From NCBI GenBank assembly GCA_001661245.1, contig KV454014.1, positions 994,804 to 1,058,803 of the forward strand: a DNA stretch of 64,000 nucleotides, read 5' to 3'. This document shows positions 14,501-22,310 of this stretch, piece by piece. Position 1 is the first letter of the stretch; every line of letters begins with the position of its first letter. The translations under genes and the position numbers were made by a program. Source of the stretch: Pachysolen tannophilus NRRL Y-2460. Taxonomy: Eukaryota; Ascomycota; Pichiomycetes; Alaninales; Pachysolenaceae. Below the pieces are notes generated by a model. The model saw only the letters and a program-made list of their open reading frames with translations. It was not told the origin of the DNA and searched no databases.

Positions 14501-14725
14501 GGAGAATCAAATTTTAGAAGAGGAGAATTCAATGGTTTATTAAATGTTAAGAGATTTCACGAATTAAATAAGATGTGGTTAAACCAAGGCCTCTACGCTT
14601 TCTTAAGTAGAACTGCCATCTGCAGCAGAAACGTTTTACAAGGCGGAGGTATTAACATGGAACAGCTTCCAAATGATGAATTTGACATGCTTACAGATCA
14701 GGAAGTCGGCTTCATGGAATGGTAA
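8597..14725 (+). CDS. UBR1: N-recognin E3 ubiquitin ligase Ubr1
   Basis: This is the RING E3 of the N-degron pathway, an intact protein of 2,042 aa (S. cerevisiae Ubr1 is 1,950). In order it has a UBR box at about 104-178 (GRPCSKKF, RCHDCGFDDTCVLC, ICDCGDPEAW, which closely follow Ubr1). A ClpS-like type-2 site lies at about 258-310 (LILWNDEFHNYREANDRI, then VDKEGRALL). A basic region (EEKRKRLAQHRRLKIMKKF) precedes a split RING (CILCQMP, then STCGHGMHYKCF and CPLCRTL), with an acidic insertion of roughly 180 residues between the two RING halves. A Cys-containing C-terminal autoinhibitory-type domain follows. I chose ATG 8597, since the frame opens upstream only with a TTG. It lies head-to-head with a UBR2-like paralog and keeps both N-degron sites that the paralog has partly lost. 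Confidence 0.93.
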   Translation: MMTSIEENVKSLKGTLASLLKLFEYTRTDSNKLIINDLVMQLLYFTATNGGKHLHDLFPNKNNFPDNVSEILRGATALGPFPKILDKFYVDGKEGKLSDINPIHTGRPCSKKFKKGEPIYRCHDCGFDDTCVLCTYCFNKKEHEGHQVYVSIASASNEGICDCGDPEAWTRELHCNCEYQNTGKKSKRDVVVEDDLKMSIKATIDLVLNFIIEVMIHTNHTLPEVHKNLKSSSTLKGLTIDFSDDASFQDVEDQNNRSFCLILWNDEFHNYREANDRIQAVLECDEGLAHRVALNVDKEGRALLKNETDIDSIIDSYYIVQRNGLTATIHSSRDYFKQELIKDIVDWLTQFINFPIFEIQSVIRQIFCESMTEAFDTTNTVVPTYLSSISFNLSKEKECFERGLLTDQNKIPRGGLTKFSKDEYAVGDLKNAIDKLLVADDKPLANSRLQYLMYFDVRYWKSLRKAIHNIITPVLVSNLSYKPVFAEQFVEIYPHLLNNRAYLDREWLLNIIQDTTVQLFTCPKTSLNILVNGNLGSILGPVIQLFEKNRSITENNDIIWRRRPILSPSDNISRSIMATESRSLSDIVQLIECPNINSFKEEHLCILKNQNLALLILLLEKFQSNWKIKRKEGEHVLTESTEFTVYFELNSILYSLVKKIGQILLKVNKENETSKQIVTNSIILLNNFLQLNYRKEKIIEQGDFTVMDFVVAKEEVGFMNPVNSLLSYVLEYSKWTDTAILNDKIISFSLQRNEVRHHDNNICDFLRISDISLRAIVLCSQIKSGFWVRNGMLVGKQEALYTGSFMSEGGFLRDIHLEQCSIMVEPSLKRSLFNFLDRFDLLNWFLNKEQIEETKYDEKVYYIIEELIIFFYDLLTNRLPFRYELTEEQKEELKIKNLISFSLCREPLTYSKLTENFPPMALEHPKFYDILQEVSDFSPPRGLSDSGLYRLKDWVYKTLDPLSAFVDSSDFQETANAIRTELSNHSHVKADDIVLQPRIAKLEYPGVFENFERVSKFFKTMQFAKLLYKLLQVSVDTDNEGFLPNLLHLVHAIILDDEISNGKNHQLQSIIEIPICNLLLMIIESQSISQSNIKKAEVILDLLFQKDETIIESSLIDCFGEEHIKSYRKSKPKNGEASESREEKRKRLAQHRRLKIMKKFEEQQRQFANKNKKLLSPESPESSKERNNNAIDKEGDSIMKDESEADESSEIRTCILCQMPENNEELFGLPCFINKSSIFWKVPLNDSAAIKLNFNEWNNQNAINDDEINHGRRVFDEINNKKRKRIDSRESHAEALFHHEASNPTESPIEEHQDNNIEDEGFHDALEHVESDYDDVINLYDDIIVDEIEYNNNDSENDTPMGEGIDIEIDHDREEGHSVEDVQEDYQNHTQQGQSETTDGSNISKEFGKSVDKRYVISTCGHGMHYKCFNQYVKTAISYTVGYQCPLCRTLSNSFIPSFIKPSLPKEFEIEGEPISSKYNQIVVQKNGKNTEKICSLFINEQFLQNLIRPSAIKDKLLKDLCLTIKENQILEKIYSDKTNYFSNIQSLSILIGNTIQVHEITSRFLSKDEDFNEVEISKTDNTLLTSLIQFRTLLTCCKKELVKATVTELMEYEVLWKEKFLHVGLFTELIMLSFQCDESLQTLIQFNVTKNFTIILTSLLDRCQKDDGSITILICANGDEYDCKEDLTFLQTLIVEKFFENKNEYLPELITCIKSYKFNNVQKSKNSFLVGLYLAIIRSMLPFYRQLYSFIRLLKPSFKIKSNDNNHLKNKNDLIISQMKEISSYLKIGTLCELSETILSNESKLEFNVFDNVLHSKIPKFRANGILTLEYSGVIRLIDLPMQLDKFLEVPPAVLKKTDSRATDSGATVSTSSVTSNLEGSLSYTSNPINLQYSICLLCGNKVDLNTPSTLTDQLIRHFLLDCEKSARLLSIFFNPFKNIIVVILKFNSSTNLVSKFLLPSPYLNRHGESNFRRGEFNGLLNVKRFHELNKMWLNQGLYAFLSRTAICSRNVLQGGGINMEQLPNDEFDMLTDQEVGFMEW

Positions 14726-15253
14726 TGGTTGTAGTAGTATGTAGTAAGTAGTACGGGTTAGTGCCTACTTCCCTTAGTTATTTAATTTATGTCATCTGTC
14801 ATTTGTTTTATGTCACTTGTTTTATGTCACTTGTTTTTTGTCGCTTGTCACTTGTCACTTGTCATTTCTGGTTCTTTTTTTTTTTATTTAGTTTTTTACG
14901 TCGCGCGTCACGACGTGTTGCTTTGAAAAATTGTGTAGTGCGCTAAAAGCACAATAAATAAAGATTGAAAAAAAAAAAAAAAAAAAAAAACTGCCAATTT
15001 TGTATAACGGTTCTTTAAGCTTTTTTTTAATCTTCTGCCATTTGCCATTTTTATTTTTTTATATTTTTTGTACGGTAACGCGTGTCACTAAAGTTCCAGC
15101 CAATCACTTTATGAGAATTGCGGATTATGGAAGGTGAGGAAAAAAAGGTAAAAAAAAAAAAGGTAACAAAATTCTATGAAGAAGAGATATATGAATTAAA
15201 TTTATTATTTTCAAAATTCTACACTTGAAGATATAATTATAGATAATAGGAAA
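14726..15253. promoter_or_regulatory. UBR1 3' region and QCR9 promoter
   Basis: A TGTCACTTG-type minisatellite spans about 14787-14868, downstream of UBR1. A CCAAT box at 15100-15104 lies about 150 bp before the QCR9 ATG. That fits Hap2/3/4/5 control of a respiratory gene, which is a general family expectation and untested here. Poly-A occurs at about 14968-14990. Confidence 0.5.
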
Positions 15254-15989
15254 ATGGTATGTATTATTAGTTTTTCATGTGGGTCGGTAGGGTGAATTGC
15301 AGAAACAATGAAAGAAAGAAGGCTTGAAAGAAAGTGTGGTGAATAGAGACTGGATAGAGAATATGTGAATTGATTGTTTTTTTTTTCTGTATTATTTCAA
15401 AGAAAGCCAAGACAAGGCAAGACAATAATAAGAAAGTCATATATGGGGTGATTTGATTTGATTTGATTTGAATAGTTTTTGTTTTGCATTTCTAGTCTGA
15501 TGGGATTAGGATTATTTGAGTGAGGTTTTCCTTTTAGCTTTTTCTTGAAAATAAAAAGCAAATTTTATTAATGCTTGATATTATTTATTCAAATTTAAGA
15601 GCGGTTTATGTGAATATGGTTAATTCACTGTATTTTTTCTTTTGTTTTTAGAGTTGATCTTGATAGAAGAGGAAAAATGTGGAAAATTGTATTTCTTGCT
15701 TTTCATGGAGTATTAACTTTTTATTTCTGTTGCTACTATCGACCTTATTAACGTTTATCTGCTTACTAACTTTTCTAATTTATAGTCATTTTACACAACA
15801 ATTTTCAACACACTTTGCAAGAGAAACTCTGTTTACGTTGCTGCTATTTTAGGTACTACTTTTGCATTCCAAGCAGCTTTTGATTCTGGTGTTACTCTGT
15901 GGTACAACGCACATAACAAAGGTAAATTATGGGCAGATGTAAAGCAAACAATTGGAGGTGCTGGAGAAGAAGAAGAAGATGACGAGTAA
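15254..15989 (+). CDS. QCR9: cytochrome bc1 complex subunit 9 (Qcr9)
   Basis: This is the small single-membrane-span subunit of ubiquinol-cytochrome c reductase (complex III) in the inner mitochondrial membrane. It is split: exon 1 is only the ATG (15254-15256), the intron is 15257-15785 (GTATGT donor, TACTAAC at 15764-15770, TAG acceptor), and exon 2 is 15786-15989. The 68-aa product contains FNTLCKRNSVYVAAILG, AFQAAFDSG, HNKGKLWADV and an acidic tail EEEEDDE, which matches the family along its length. S. cerevisiae QCR9 also has an intron right after its ATG. A CTG codon before WYNAHNKGK sits where the family has Ser, so CTG is probably read as Ser here. Confidence 0.95.
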
Positions 15990-16407
15990 AGATGCTAACA
16001 ACAAATTGTACACACATAAAAGTAAATAGTTTTTATAAGAAAAATGTTGAAAAAATCAAAGTCTAATTAATTAGATTATTGATTTATATAATTATTTAAA
16101 TTTTTAGACCATATATATTCATTAGACTCCATTGTAGTTACAACTCCATAACCAATACAATCATTGTAGTTATCGTTATCGTCGGTGTCGTTATCGTTGT
16201 CGTTGTTGTTGTCGTCGTTGTCGGTGTCGTTTTAATTCATTTATTTTGTCACCGGCCCGTGTCAATAATATTTTTCAAAACAACACGTACAATGAATGAA
16301 TGAAACCAACTTTGTAAAAATATATTGAATATCTTTGTTAAAAGAGTTATTGGTTTAAACTGAAGGACGTTGTTAAGTTTGAGTATTTGAATAATATTCA
16401 ATTCAGA
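15990..16407. promoter_or_regulatory. QCR9 terminator region and SWP1 promoter
   Basis: This 418-bp spacer has AT-rich 3' sequence after QCR9. A degenerate GTTGTC/GTTATC hexanucleotide tract follows at about 16170-16231, roughly 180 bp before the SWP1 ATG. The same repeat type recurs in two other promoters in this window. Confidence 0.45.
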
Positions 16408-17208
16408 ATGACTGGAAGAATTTATGGGTTTTTAATTTTGTTGTTGGCATGTGTTAAAGTTATATCTGCATCTTCATCTCCAATTGTTGAAGGTTCATTA
16501 AGTGTTGGATCAAGAGATTATGATTTAGAATCATCGTCGAAAGAAATAATTTTGAATCCTCAAGAATCAATTACCATTTCATTTGAATTATCTTTGGTTC
16601 CAGAACAAGTTGTTATTAGCCTGAATTCAAATGGTTTACAATCTATTTTTTATCCTATTAAGAAATCAACAAACAGTTATGAATTATTATTACCTTTAAG
16701 TAAGATTCCTGCAATTTTTAAAAAAAATGATGATAAAATTGAGTTTGAATTGATCTGTGGAGATTTTAACACTAAATTGAATTCTATTACCAAGTTGTTT
16801 TCTGTGACACCATCTCCAGAATTACAAAAAATTACTGAATATAAAAAATCGTTAAGATTTGGTAAACTTCCAGAAATTTACCACATTTTTAAAGATCACC
16901 AAATTTTTGTTAATCCAATAATATCACTCTTATTTATCCTGTTGATTATAGTCTTATTTTTAGGATTAGTTGGTCTGTGGACAAAAATTGAAAATTTACA
17001 ATTCACTTCATTGAGTCTTGTTGATTTTGGATTTTTATTAACTTTGGTCTTATTTGAAGTAATATTTGTTAGGTATTTTATCAAAGATAGCATTTTCCTT
17101 ACAATTTCAAGAGTTTTCATTACTCTGCCTTTTGCTATAGTATTTGGAAGCCGAGTCTTGAGAAAAGTAAGATCTAGAAGATTATCAAAAGATGTTAAAA
17201 AGGAATAA
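16408..17208 (+). CDS. SWP1: oligosaccharyltransferase subunit Swp1 (ribophorin II family)
   Basis: This is a subunit of the ER oligosaccharyltransferase that N-glycosylates nascent proteins. The protein is 266 aa (S. cerevisiae Swp1 is 286). It has an N-terminal signal peptide (FLILLLACVKVISA), a luminal beta-rich domain to about residue 165, and three hydrophobic segments near the C-terminus (about 172-192, 205-225 and 232-248), ending in basic residues RKVRSRRLSKDVKKE. This layout is typical of Swp1. ATG 16408 is used because the seven codons upstream in frame begin with TTG. It is transcribed towards IMP1, which is on the opposite strand. Confidence 0.85.
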   Translation: MTGRIYGFLILLLACVKVISASSSPIVEGSLSVGSRDYDLESSSKEIILNPQESITISFELSLVPEQVVISLNSNGLQSIFYPIKKSTNSYELLLPLSKIPAIFKKNDDKIEFELICGDFNTKLNSITKLFSVTPSPELQKITEYKKSLRFGKLPEIYHIFKDHQIFVNPIISLLFILLIIVLFLGLVGLWTKIENLQFTSLSLVDFGFLLTLVLFEVIFVRYFIKDSIFLTISRVFITLPFAIVFGSRVLRKVRSRRLSKDVKKE

Positions 17209-17347
17209 ATAAATAAAAAATTCAATAAATGAATTAAATTAAAAATTAAAAATTATATACATTACAAGAAAGAAAAAAAAAAATAAGAATTAGTTTTAAT
17301 CTATATATCATAAACTCGTAGCATATTTATATATATATGTATATATA

Positions 17348-17956
17348 TCATTTAGTCTCTTTGACAAACGTATTTTCCATCCATCTAAACCCCCACCATG
17401 TCCTATAATCTTCATTCAAATCATTAGCTGCAATAATCTTACCCTTTATTAATCCCATCGGCATCACAGAATACGTTCTCGAATCTAATGAATGAGAGAG
17501 ATTATCACCGGTGACCCATACATGGCCTTCGGGCACAACTATATACCGATTGAAAGCATCTTTCACCGTCTCCAGCAGCAGTGTCAGCAGTGACTGCAGT
17601 GTCAGCAGCAGGTTGTTCCTGTTGTCGTGATGTTTATATTTATCTAAGGAACCGCTACTTGGATCAATCAATACTACATCGCCTGCCATACCTGTTATTC
17701 TCTTACACACCCTTTGATCTGGATCTGTGGGTTTTAAGGCAACTACCATATCTCCAATCTCACATCCTCTACCATATTTATAACTTTTCAAACAATGAAC
17801 GTAATCATTCTTGAAATTTAAAGTGGGAAGCATCGATTCACCTCTAGTTTCTTTAAATTCATAAATATTAGAATGGAAAAAATGTATAAAACACCCAGCT
17901 CTTAGTGTCCATGATAGAGTGGACTTTAAAAATATAATATTCTCCAGTATTGCCAT
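17348..17956 (-). CDS. IMP1: mitochondrial inner membrane protease subunit 1
   Basis: This is an S26-family signal peptidase that removes sorting signals of proteins such as Cox2 and cytochrome b2 in the intermembrane space, working with Imp2. The 202-aa product has an N-terminal membrane segment, the catalytic Ser41 in TRGESMLPTL and the catalytic Lys85 in QRVCKRITGMAGD. The conserved substrate-pocket region VPEGHVWVTGDNLSHSLDSR follows. All of this closely matches yeast Imp1. The stretch between the two catalytic halves (DKYKHHDNRNN and the hydrophobic residues after it) is unlike S. cerevisiae and may be a lineage insertion. The gene converges with SWP1 and is divergent from LUC7. Confidence 0.94.
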   Translation of the reverse strand: MAILENIIFLKSTLSWTLRAGCFIHFFHSNIYEFKETRGESMLPTLNFKNDYVHCLKSYKYGRGCEIGDMVVALKPTDPDQRVCKRITGMAGDVVLIDPSSGSLDKYKHHDNRNNLLLTLQSLLTLLLETVKDAFNRYIVVPEGHVWVTGDNLSHSLDSRTYSVMPMGLIKGKIIAANDLNEDYRTWWGFRWMENTFVKETK

Positions 17957-18162
17957 CGCTTCGCCTATGATTATTGGAAATCAATCAATTAAATGATCAA
18001 TAAAGTTGACGGTTTCTTCTTTTTTCGTCTTTTTTTGTATGTGTTTTTTTTTCTCTTTTTTTTTGGCCCTATTTTTTTTCCAAATTAATAATTTTAAATA
18101 TATAACCAAATGAATTATTAATTAATTGATTAATAAAATCAATAAAATTATAGTAGATAATA

Positions 18163-19002
18163 ATGTCAGCTACTTATGAACAGAGGAAGCTTTTGGAGCA
18201 GTTGATGGGGAAAGATGTATTGTATAGTCTACCTAGAAATTACAAGTCCAATTATGAGTTACATAAGGAGCAAAAGAAACTTTTAAAGAAATCGTATCAT
18301 ATCAATGGTAATCCAACATTACCAAACAAGGAACAAAATGATTTAACAGCGAACCCTGCGATATTGAATGATCGTAGGATTTGTAAGAGTTTTCTTGTGG
18401 GGACATGTCCTTATGATATATTTCTGGGGACTAAGCAAGATTTTGGTAGATGTGAAAAGTTACATTTAGAGAAACATAAGATTATATACCAATCATTATT
18501 ACTGAAAAATTATAAATTTGATGATTTTGAATCGGAACATGCTAGAAATTTGGAAGCTTTTATTAATAATTGTAATAAGAAAATATATACTGCTTTGAGA
18601 AGGTTAGAGCATACCAAGGAAGAAAAGGAAAAATTGGCAAGTATTACTAAAGAATTAGATGCAATTGATCTGAAAATTGGGTTGATGCAGCAGGAATTGG
18701 AATTATTAATAGACAATGGATATATATCGAAGAGCATTGAAGTTTCAAGTAGTTTGAATAGTTTAGCGAAACAACGATTAGTTGTTGTTAAAAATGTGAG
18801 GGACATTTCTGAAAATTTAGGTCAGTCATCTCAACAAAAATTACAAGTTTGTGAAGTTTGTGGAGCATATCTATCAAGATTAGACAACGATAGAAGATTA
18901 GCAGATCATTTTATTGGGAAAGTTCATTTAGGTTACGCTCAAGTAAGGCAGGAATTAGAAGAATTAAGAGTAAGACATGGACAGGAAAAGGGTATCAAAT
19001 AG
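18163..19002 (+). CDS. LUC7: U1 snRNP-associated protein Luc7
   Basis: This U1 snRNP component contributes to 5' splice-site selection. The 279-aa protein starts in typical family fashion (EQRKLLEQLMG). A CCCH-type zinc finger follows at about 73-105 (CKSFLVGTCPYD, GRCEKLHLEKHK). Next come a coiled-coil stretch (about 140-190) and a second C2H2-type finger at about 227-255 (CEVCGAYL, DHFIGKVHLGY). A CTG codon in CPYDIF-x-GTKQ stands where S. cerevisiae has Gln, which fits Ser better than Leu. It shares a 206-bp promoter with IMP1. Its 3' end faces a minus-strand gene. Confidence 0.93.
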   Translation: MSATYEQRKLLEQLMGKDVLYSLPRNYKSNYELHKEQKKLLKKSYHINGNPTLPNKEQNDLTANPAILNDRRICKSFLVGTCPYDIFLGTKQDFGRCEKLHLEKHKIIYQSLLLKNYKFDDFESEHARNLEAFINNCNKKIYTALRRLEHTKEEKEKLASITKELDAIDLKIGLMQQELELLIDNGYISKSIEVSSSLNSLAKQRLVVVKNVRDISENLGQSSQQKLQVCEVCGAYLSRLDNDRRLADHFIGKVHLGYAQVRQELEELRVRHGQEKGIK

Positions 19003-19019
19003 TTGCTTAAAGGCAATTA

Positions 19020-19050
<31 letters not shown>

Positions 19051-19085
19051 TTATCTATATATTATATAATTCACAATTTAATTTT

Positions 19086-19985
19086 TCAAGTTGGAACTTC
19101 TGTAACAAGACCAGTAGCTTGTTTTTCTTCAAATTGATCTTCGTTTCCTACATCTTTTGCATTTCCGTTCAGATTTGGATTTTCTTCAGTGAGGTCACTC
19201 TCAGTGGGCTCTTGTATTGGCTCAGCAGCTTCATTATTTGCATCAGCATCAGCATCAACATTAGCATTAGCTTCGGTACCAGCTTCTGCACCAGCTTCTG
19301 TATCAGCTTCTGTATCCTCTTCTGCATCAGCTTGTGCATTATCAATGGTGATGCCCTCGGCATCAGTAGTATCCAGTGGTCCCAGTGGATTTGTTACTTT
19401 CTCTTCAGAGTTCGAACGCCTCAAGAAACTCGACACATTTGGAACCCGTTCAAGAACTCCACTAGCCATTTTATTGAACTGGTTAACTTGTGAATTTATC
19501 ATTCCAACAACTACAGAAGTTATACTTTGCTTGTTAGCATCACTAGTAGAGTCACCAGAGTTTTGGGCTCCCAGTGCCTCCAGTGTTCCCAGTGTCCCCA
19601 GGGCCCCATGCGCACCTGTGGCGGTGGAAGCCCACCAACCGCCTCCGCCGCCACCACTGCGGCCCACCATGATTCCCAAAGCTGCTGCTGTGGCAGCTCC
19701 CAATGAATTTTTAGTAGTATGTTGAACTTCAGCTACACCAACAGAAGGAGGAACCAAATCAGCAATATAAGTTAACAGAGGTCTCAAGACCCTCATTGAA
19801 GTGCTATTATCATAATTAATTGACTCGGACAAATAACTCAACAAATAATAACCTGCTGTTAGAGATATAAATACCATCAACGATAACCCCAATAATGGAG
19901 CAGCGATAATTAAAACAGGGAAAAATACAATTGTAAATACAATTGAAAATAAAATAGAAAATATCGCCATCATATACATTGACAT
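19086..19985 (-). CDS. membrane protein of unknown function, acidic Ala-rich tail
   Basis: I do not recognise this 299-aa protein. The first ~55 residues hold two closely spaced hydrophobic stretches (FSILFSIVFTIVFFPVLII and SLMVFISLTAGYYLLSYL), likely a membrane hairpin. A Gly/Ala segment with six consecutive Gly follows. From about 205 to the end the sequence is acidic and low in complexity (repeated AxAEADTEAG-type units). A lipid-droplet assembly factor of the promethin/Ldo16 type is possible from the N-terminal hairpin, but this is a weak guess. It converges with LUC7, with only ~80 bp between stop codons. Confidence 0.6.
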   Translation of the reverse strand: MSMYMMAIFSILFSIVFTIVFFPVLIIAAPLLGLSLMVFISLTAGYYLLSYLSESINYDNSTSMRVLRPLLTYIADLVPPSVGVAEVQHTTKNSLGAATAAALGIMVGRSGGGGGGWWASTATGAHGALGTLGTLEALGAQNSGDSTSDANKQSITSVVVGMINSQVNQFNKMASGVLERVPNVSSFLRRSNSEEKVTNPLGPLDTTDAEGITIDNAQADAEEDTEADTEAGAEAGTEANANVDADADANNEAAEPIQEPTESDLTEENPNLNGNAKDVGNEDQFEEKQATGLVTEVPT

Positions 19986-20001
19986 ACTTTGACAAAAGCA
20001 A

Positions 20002-20453
20002 AAAAAAAGAATTAAAAAAGTATTCAGAAAATACTTAAGCTCACTTTTGAATAAATTTAAAAAAAGAAAAAAAATAATTCACTTGTTCACTTGTTCACTT
20101 GTTCACTTGTTCTATCCCTTCTTCTTCTTCTTCTTCTTCTTGTCTTCTTTTACGAGTTCTCATCTTTTACTACTGTTTCCCAATGAGGAAATGATCTCAG
20201 ATTCCAACCAAATCGTGCAGAAACCTGCAGAATCTCTGTCAACAAGCAGCAGAAGCAGAGAGATATTTGCAAGACCACAAACACAAACACAAACATGAAC
20301 ACAAGATGGATGGAGATGGTATATATAGAGGGTTGTGGGTTATGGGTTATGGCAACGAGGTTGTGGTGTGTATGTGACTAAATATAATTAATATTAATTT
20401 TAGTTCAAAGCAAAGAGAAAGAGAGAACTACAAAGAAAAAAAAAATAAGAAAA
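20002..20453. promoter_or_regulatory. divergent promoter region
   Basis: This 452-bp spacer lies between a minus-strand membrane protein and a plus-strand RING-like gene. It contains a CACTTGTT tandem tract at about 20081-20110 and a (CTT)n tract. A short frame at 20047-20298 has no family features and I do not call it a gene. Confidence 0.4.
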
Positions 20454-21513
20454 ATGAGTGAACAAAGTTTGTCTTTGAAAGATATTGATGTCAAAGCTGC
20501 CAAGTTATTGGGAGTTGTTGTTACGTTTAATTGTACAGTTGCAGTTTGTTTTGGACTCAATTTTTTGTTCTTCTTGTTGATATAGTAAGTAGATGGATAC
20601 TGGATGGATACAGGATGGAATGTGTTTTTTTTTTTTTTTGAATAGAACCAACTAACTAAAGGGATTTTTTAATTTATTTAGTATTGATCATTTTGTCTTT
20701 GGCGATACTTTGCTGGATAAGATCAAGAGTCCGTTTAGGAGAAGCTTTTCTCATAAAAGAAATGAGTTTGATGATACTGCAGAGATCAAGATGGAAGATT
20801 TTACCACTAGACAAGGTCGCCATAATGGTAATCGTGAGGATTTGACTGACGGGTTATATTATGAAAAGGATAATGATCAAATTAATAATACTTTGAAATT
20901 TGAAATTGATGCAGAAGTTTCAGCTAATGCAGCTGTTAGAGCCGGAAGTGCAACTGGTAATGCCATGACTTCTATCACTTTGGATGATGATGGGTTACAA
21001 AGATTATTGGATGAAAAATTCCCAAGACAAAATTATCATGATTATATTATGTCATTTAATTTTACTGGTAATAAGGGTAATCATACTTGTTTTTGTCCTA
21101 TTAAGGAATTTAAAGATTTTGACTTGATTAAAGTTTTACCATGTGGGGATTTTTTTCATGCTGATTGTCTTGATAAACAAGTCAAATCAGGGAATAGAAT
21201 TTGTCATAATTGTGCACTGGATTTTACCGATTTTTTAATTGCAAGTGAAGCACAAGTTGAAGCACATATTGGAACACAAGGTGAAGCACAAGGTGAAGAA
21301 GTAGAAATGGCTTCTGCTTCTGCTTCTGTATCTACCTCTGCATCTGCAGAAGATTTGGGGCATACTGAGAGAGAAGCTAAAAATCAAGCTGATCATGAAA
21401 CCAAATCTGTTCGTATTAATCTGCCTTCAATCAAAAGTGTAAGGACTAGAACTGTGACGGTTAACAGTCCAGGATCGGATTTCTACAATTCATATTTAAA
21501 TATGGATGATTAA
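20454..21513 (+). CDS. membrane-anchored RING-like protein, intron and frame problem
   Basis: Exon 1 is 20454-20584 and encodes a short N-terminus and one hydrophobic span (FNCTVAVCFGLNFLFFLLI). The intron is 20585-20682 (GTAAGT donor, AACTAAC branch site, TTTAG acceptor). Exon 2 runs to 21513. It contains a RING-like Cys/His cluster (CFCPI, LPCGDFFHADC, CHNC) with an unusual CxC first pair, then a Ser/Ala and Glu-rich tail. I know no named ortholog. It could be a membrane-bound E3. The splice as read enters exon 2 one base out of the RING frame, whose own upstream stop is TGA 20686-20688. A single missing base between about 20689 and 20710, perhaps in the T4 run 20692-20695, would explain it. 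The product would be about 320 aa. A shorter protein starting at ATG 20791 is an alternative. Confidence 0.6.
20585..20682 (+). other. spliceosomal intron of the RING-like gene
   Basis: This 98-nt intron has donor GTAAGT, branch-like AACTAAC at 20651-20657 and acceptor TTTAG. Without splicing, the first frame ends at TAG 20583-20585 after 43 codons. Confidence 0.7.
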
Positions 21514-21554
21514 CAAAAAAAAAAAAGTAAAAAAAAAAAAGCTTTCCAATATCT

Positions 21555-22310
21555 TTATAATTCCGAATAATTTTTATTTTCCTGTTTTAATAAATTTTTA
21601 TGATCTGCAGGATTTGCAGCTGATTCGTAGTTAGTTATTATATGTGATTTGGACAAAGGTGACCATTCACCTCTAAATTCTATTGAGTAAAGTTGTAAAT
21701 ATTCTTCATCATCATTTGACCAATTATTTTGGAAATATATTGTCAAGAAATTCACATTGTTGAAAACATGACGTGGCAAGTGGTGTTCGACAAATGTTGA
21801 ATCCTCTCTAATTTCCAATTGTGTTCTACCATTAACCAAATCATTTGACAGTTCATATTCTACATTTTCAAAATACCCAACTAAAGGATGTTCACAATGA
21901 TGATTACTATGTATATCGTTAACATTATTAAAATCAATACTATCATTATTTTTGAAAAATTTGATATTTTTGGGACAATGATCCAGATTACCATTTGTTC
22001 TCAATATAATTGAATATAATTTAATATTATCTGTAAAAGGAATATTTAAAATTAATTGATTATCCAAATCAGTTTGGAAAACTGGCCTTATCTGATATTT
22101 TGTTTCCGAATTTTTAAATAGCCCAGATAAAGAGTCATTGCGATTCAGGAGATTTAACCCAGATACCCTGCTAAGATCGATTTTTGTATATAATGATTGT
22201 GATGGCAACGTTGGAATTTGTGGAATATGTGAATGATCATGGTGATTATGACCATGATGGCCATCGCCATTGCCATGGCCATGATAATCCTCGTAGTGAT
22301 TATGCGACAT
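21555..22310 (-). CDS. PITH-domain protein (PITHD1-like)
   Basis: This 251-aa protein carries a PITH domain (about residues 38-215), the fold found at the C-terminus of thioredoxin-like TXNL1 and in PITHD1, which associates with the proteasome in other eukaryotes. Family features include IDLSRVSGLNLLN, the beta-jellyroll segment LILNIPFTDNIKLYSIIL and the end strand YLQLYSIEFRGEW. The N-terminus is strikingly His-rich (HNHYEDYHGHGN and HHGHNHHDHSH), as in related family members, and could bind metal. There is no thioredoxin domain. It is divergent from NOG2 across a ~410-bp promoter. Confidence 0.85.
   Translation of the reverse strand: MSHNHYEDYHGHGNGDGHHGHNHHDHSHIPQIPTLPSQSLYTKIDLSRVSGLNLLNRNDSLSGLFKNSETKYQIRPVFQTDLDNQLILNIPFTDNIKLYSIILRTNGNLDHCPKNIKFFKNNDSIDFNNVNDIHSNHHCEHPLVGYFENVEYELSNDLVNGRTQLEIREDSTFVEHHLPRHVFNNVNFLTIYFQNNWSNDDEEYLQLYSIEFRGEWSPLSKSHIITNYESAANPADHKNLLKQENKNYSEL

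Noticed and set aside
15257-15785. Possible snoRNA in the QCR9 intron
   Set aside because: A CTGAT and a small inverted repeat exist, but no paired C/D boxes and no H/ACA pair with correct spacing were found.
19189-19725. Ser/Ala-rich plus-strand frame opposite the unidentified membrane protein
   Set aside because: Both strands are open, but the minus strand has the upstream ATG, a membrane hairpin and a full-length frame. The plus frame is the complement of the acidic Ala-rich repeat. I remain less sure here than for other shadows.
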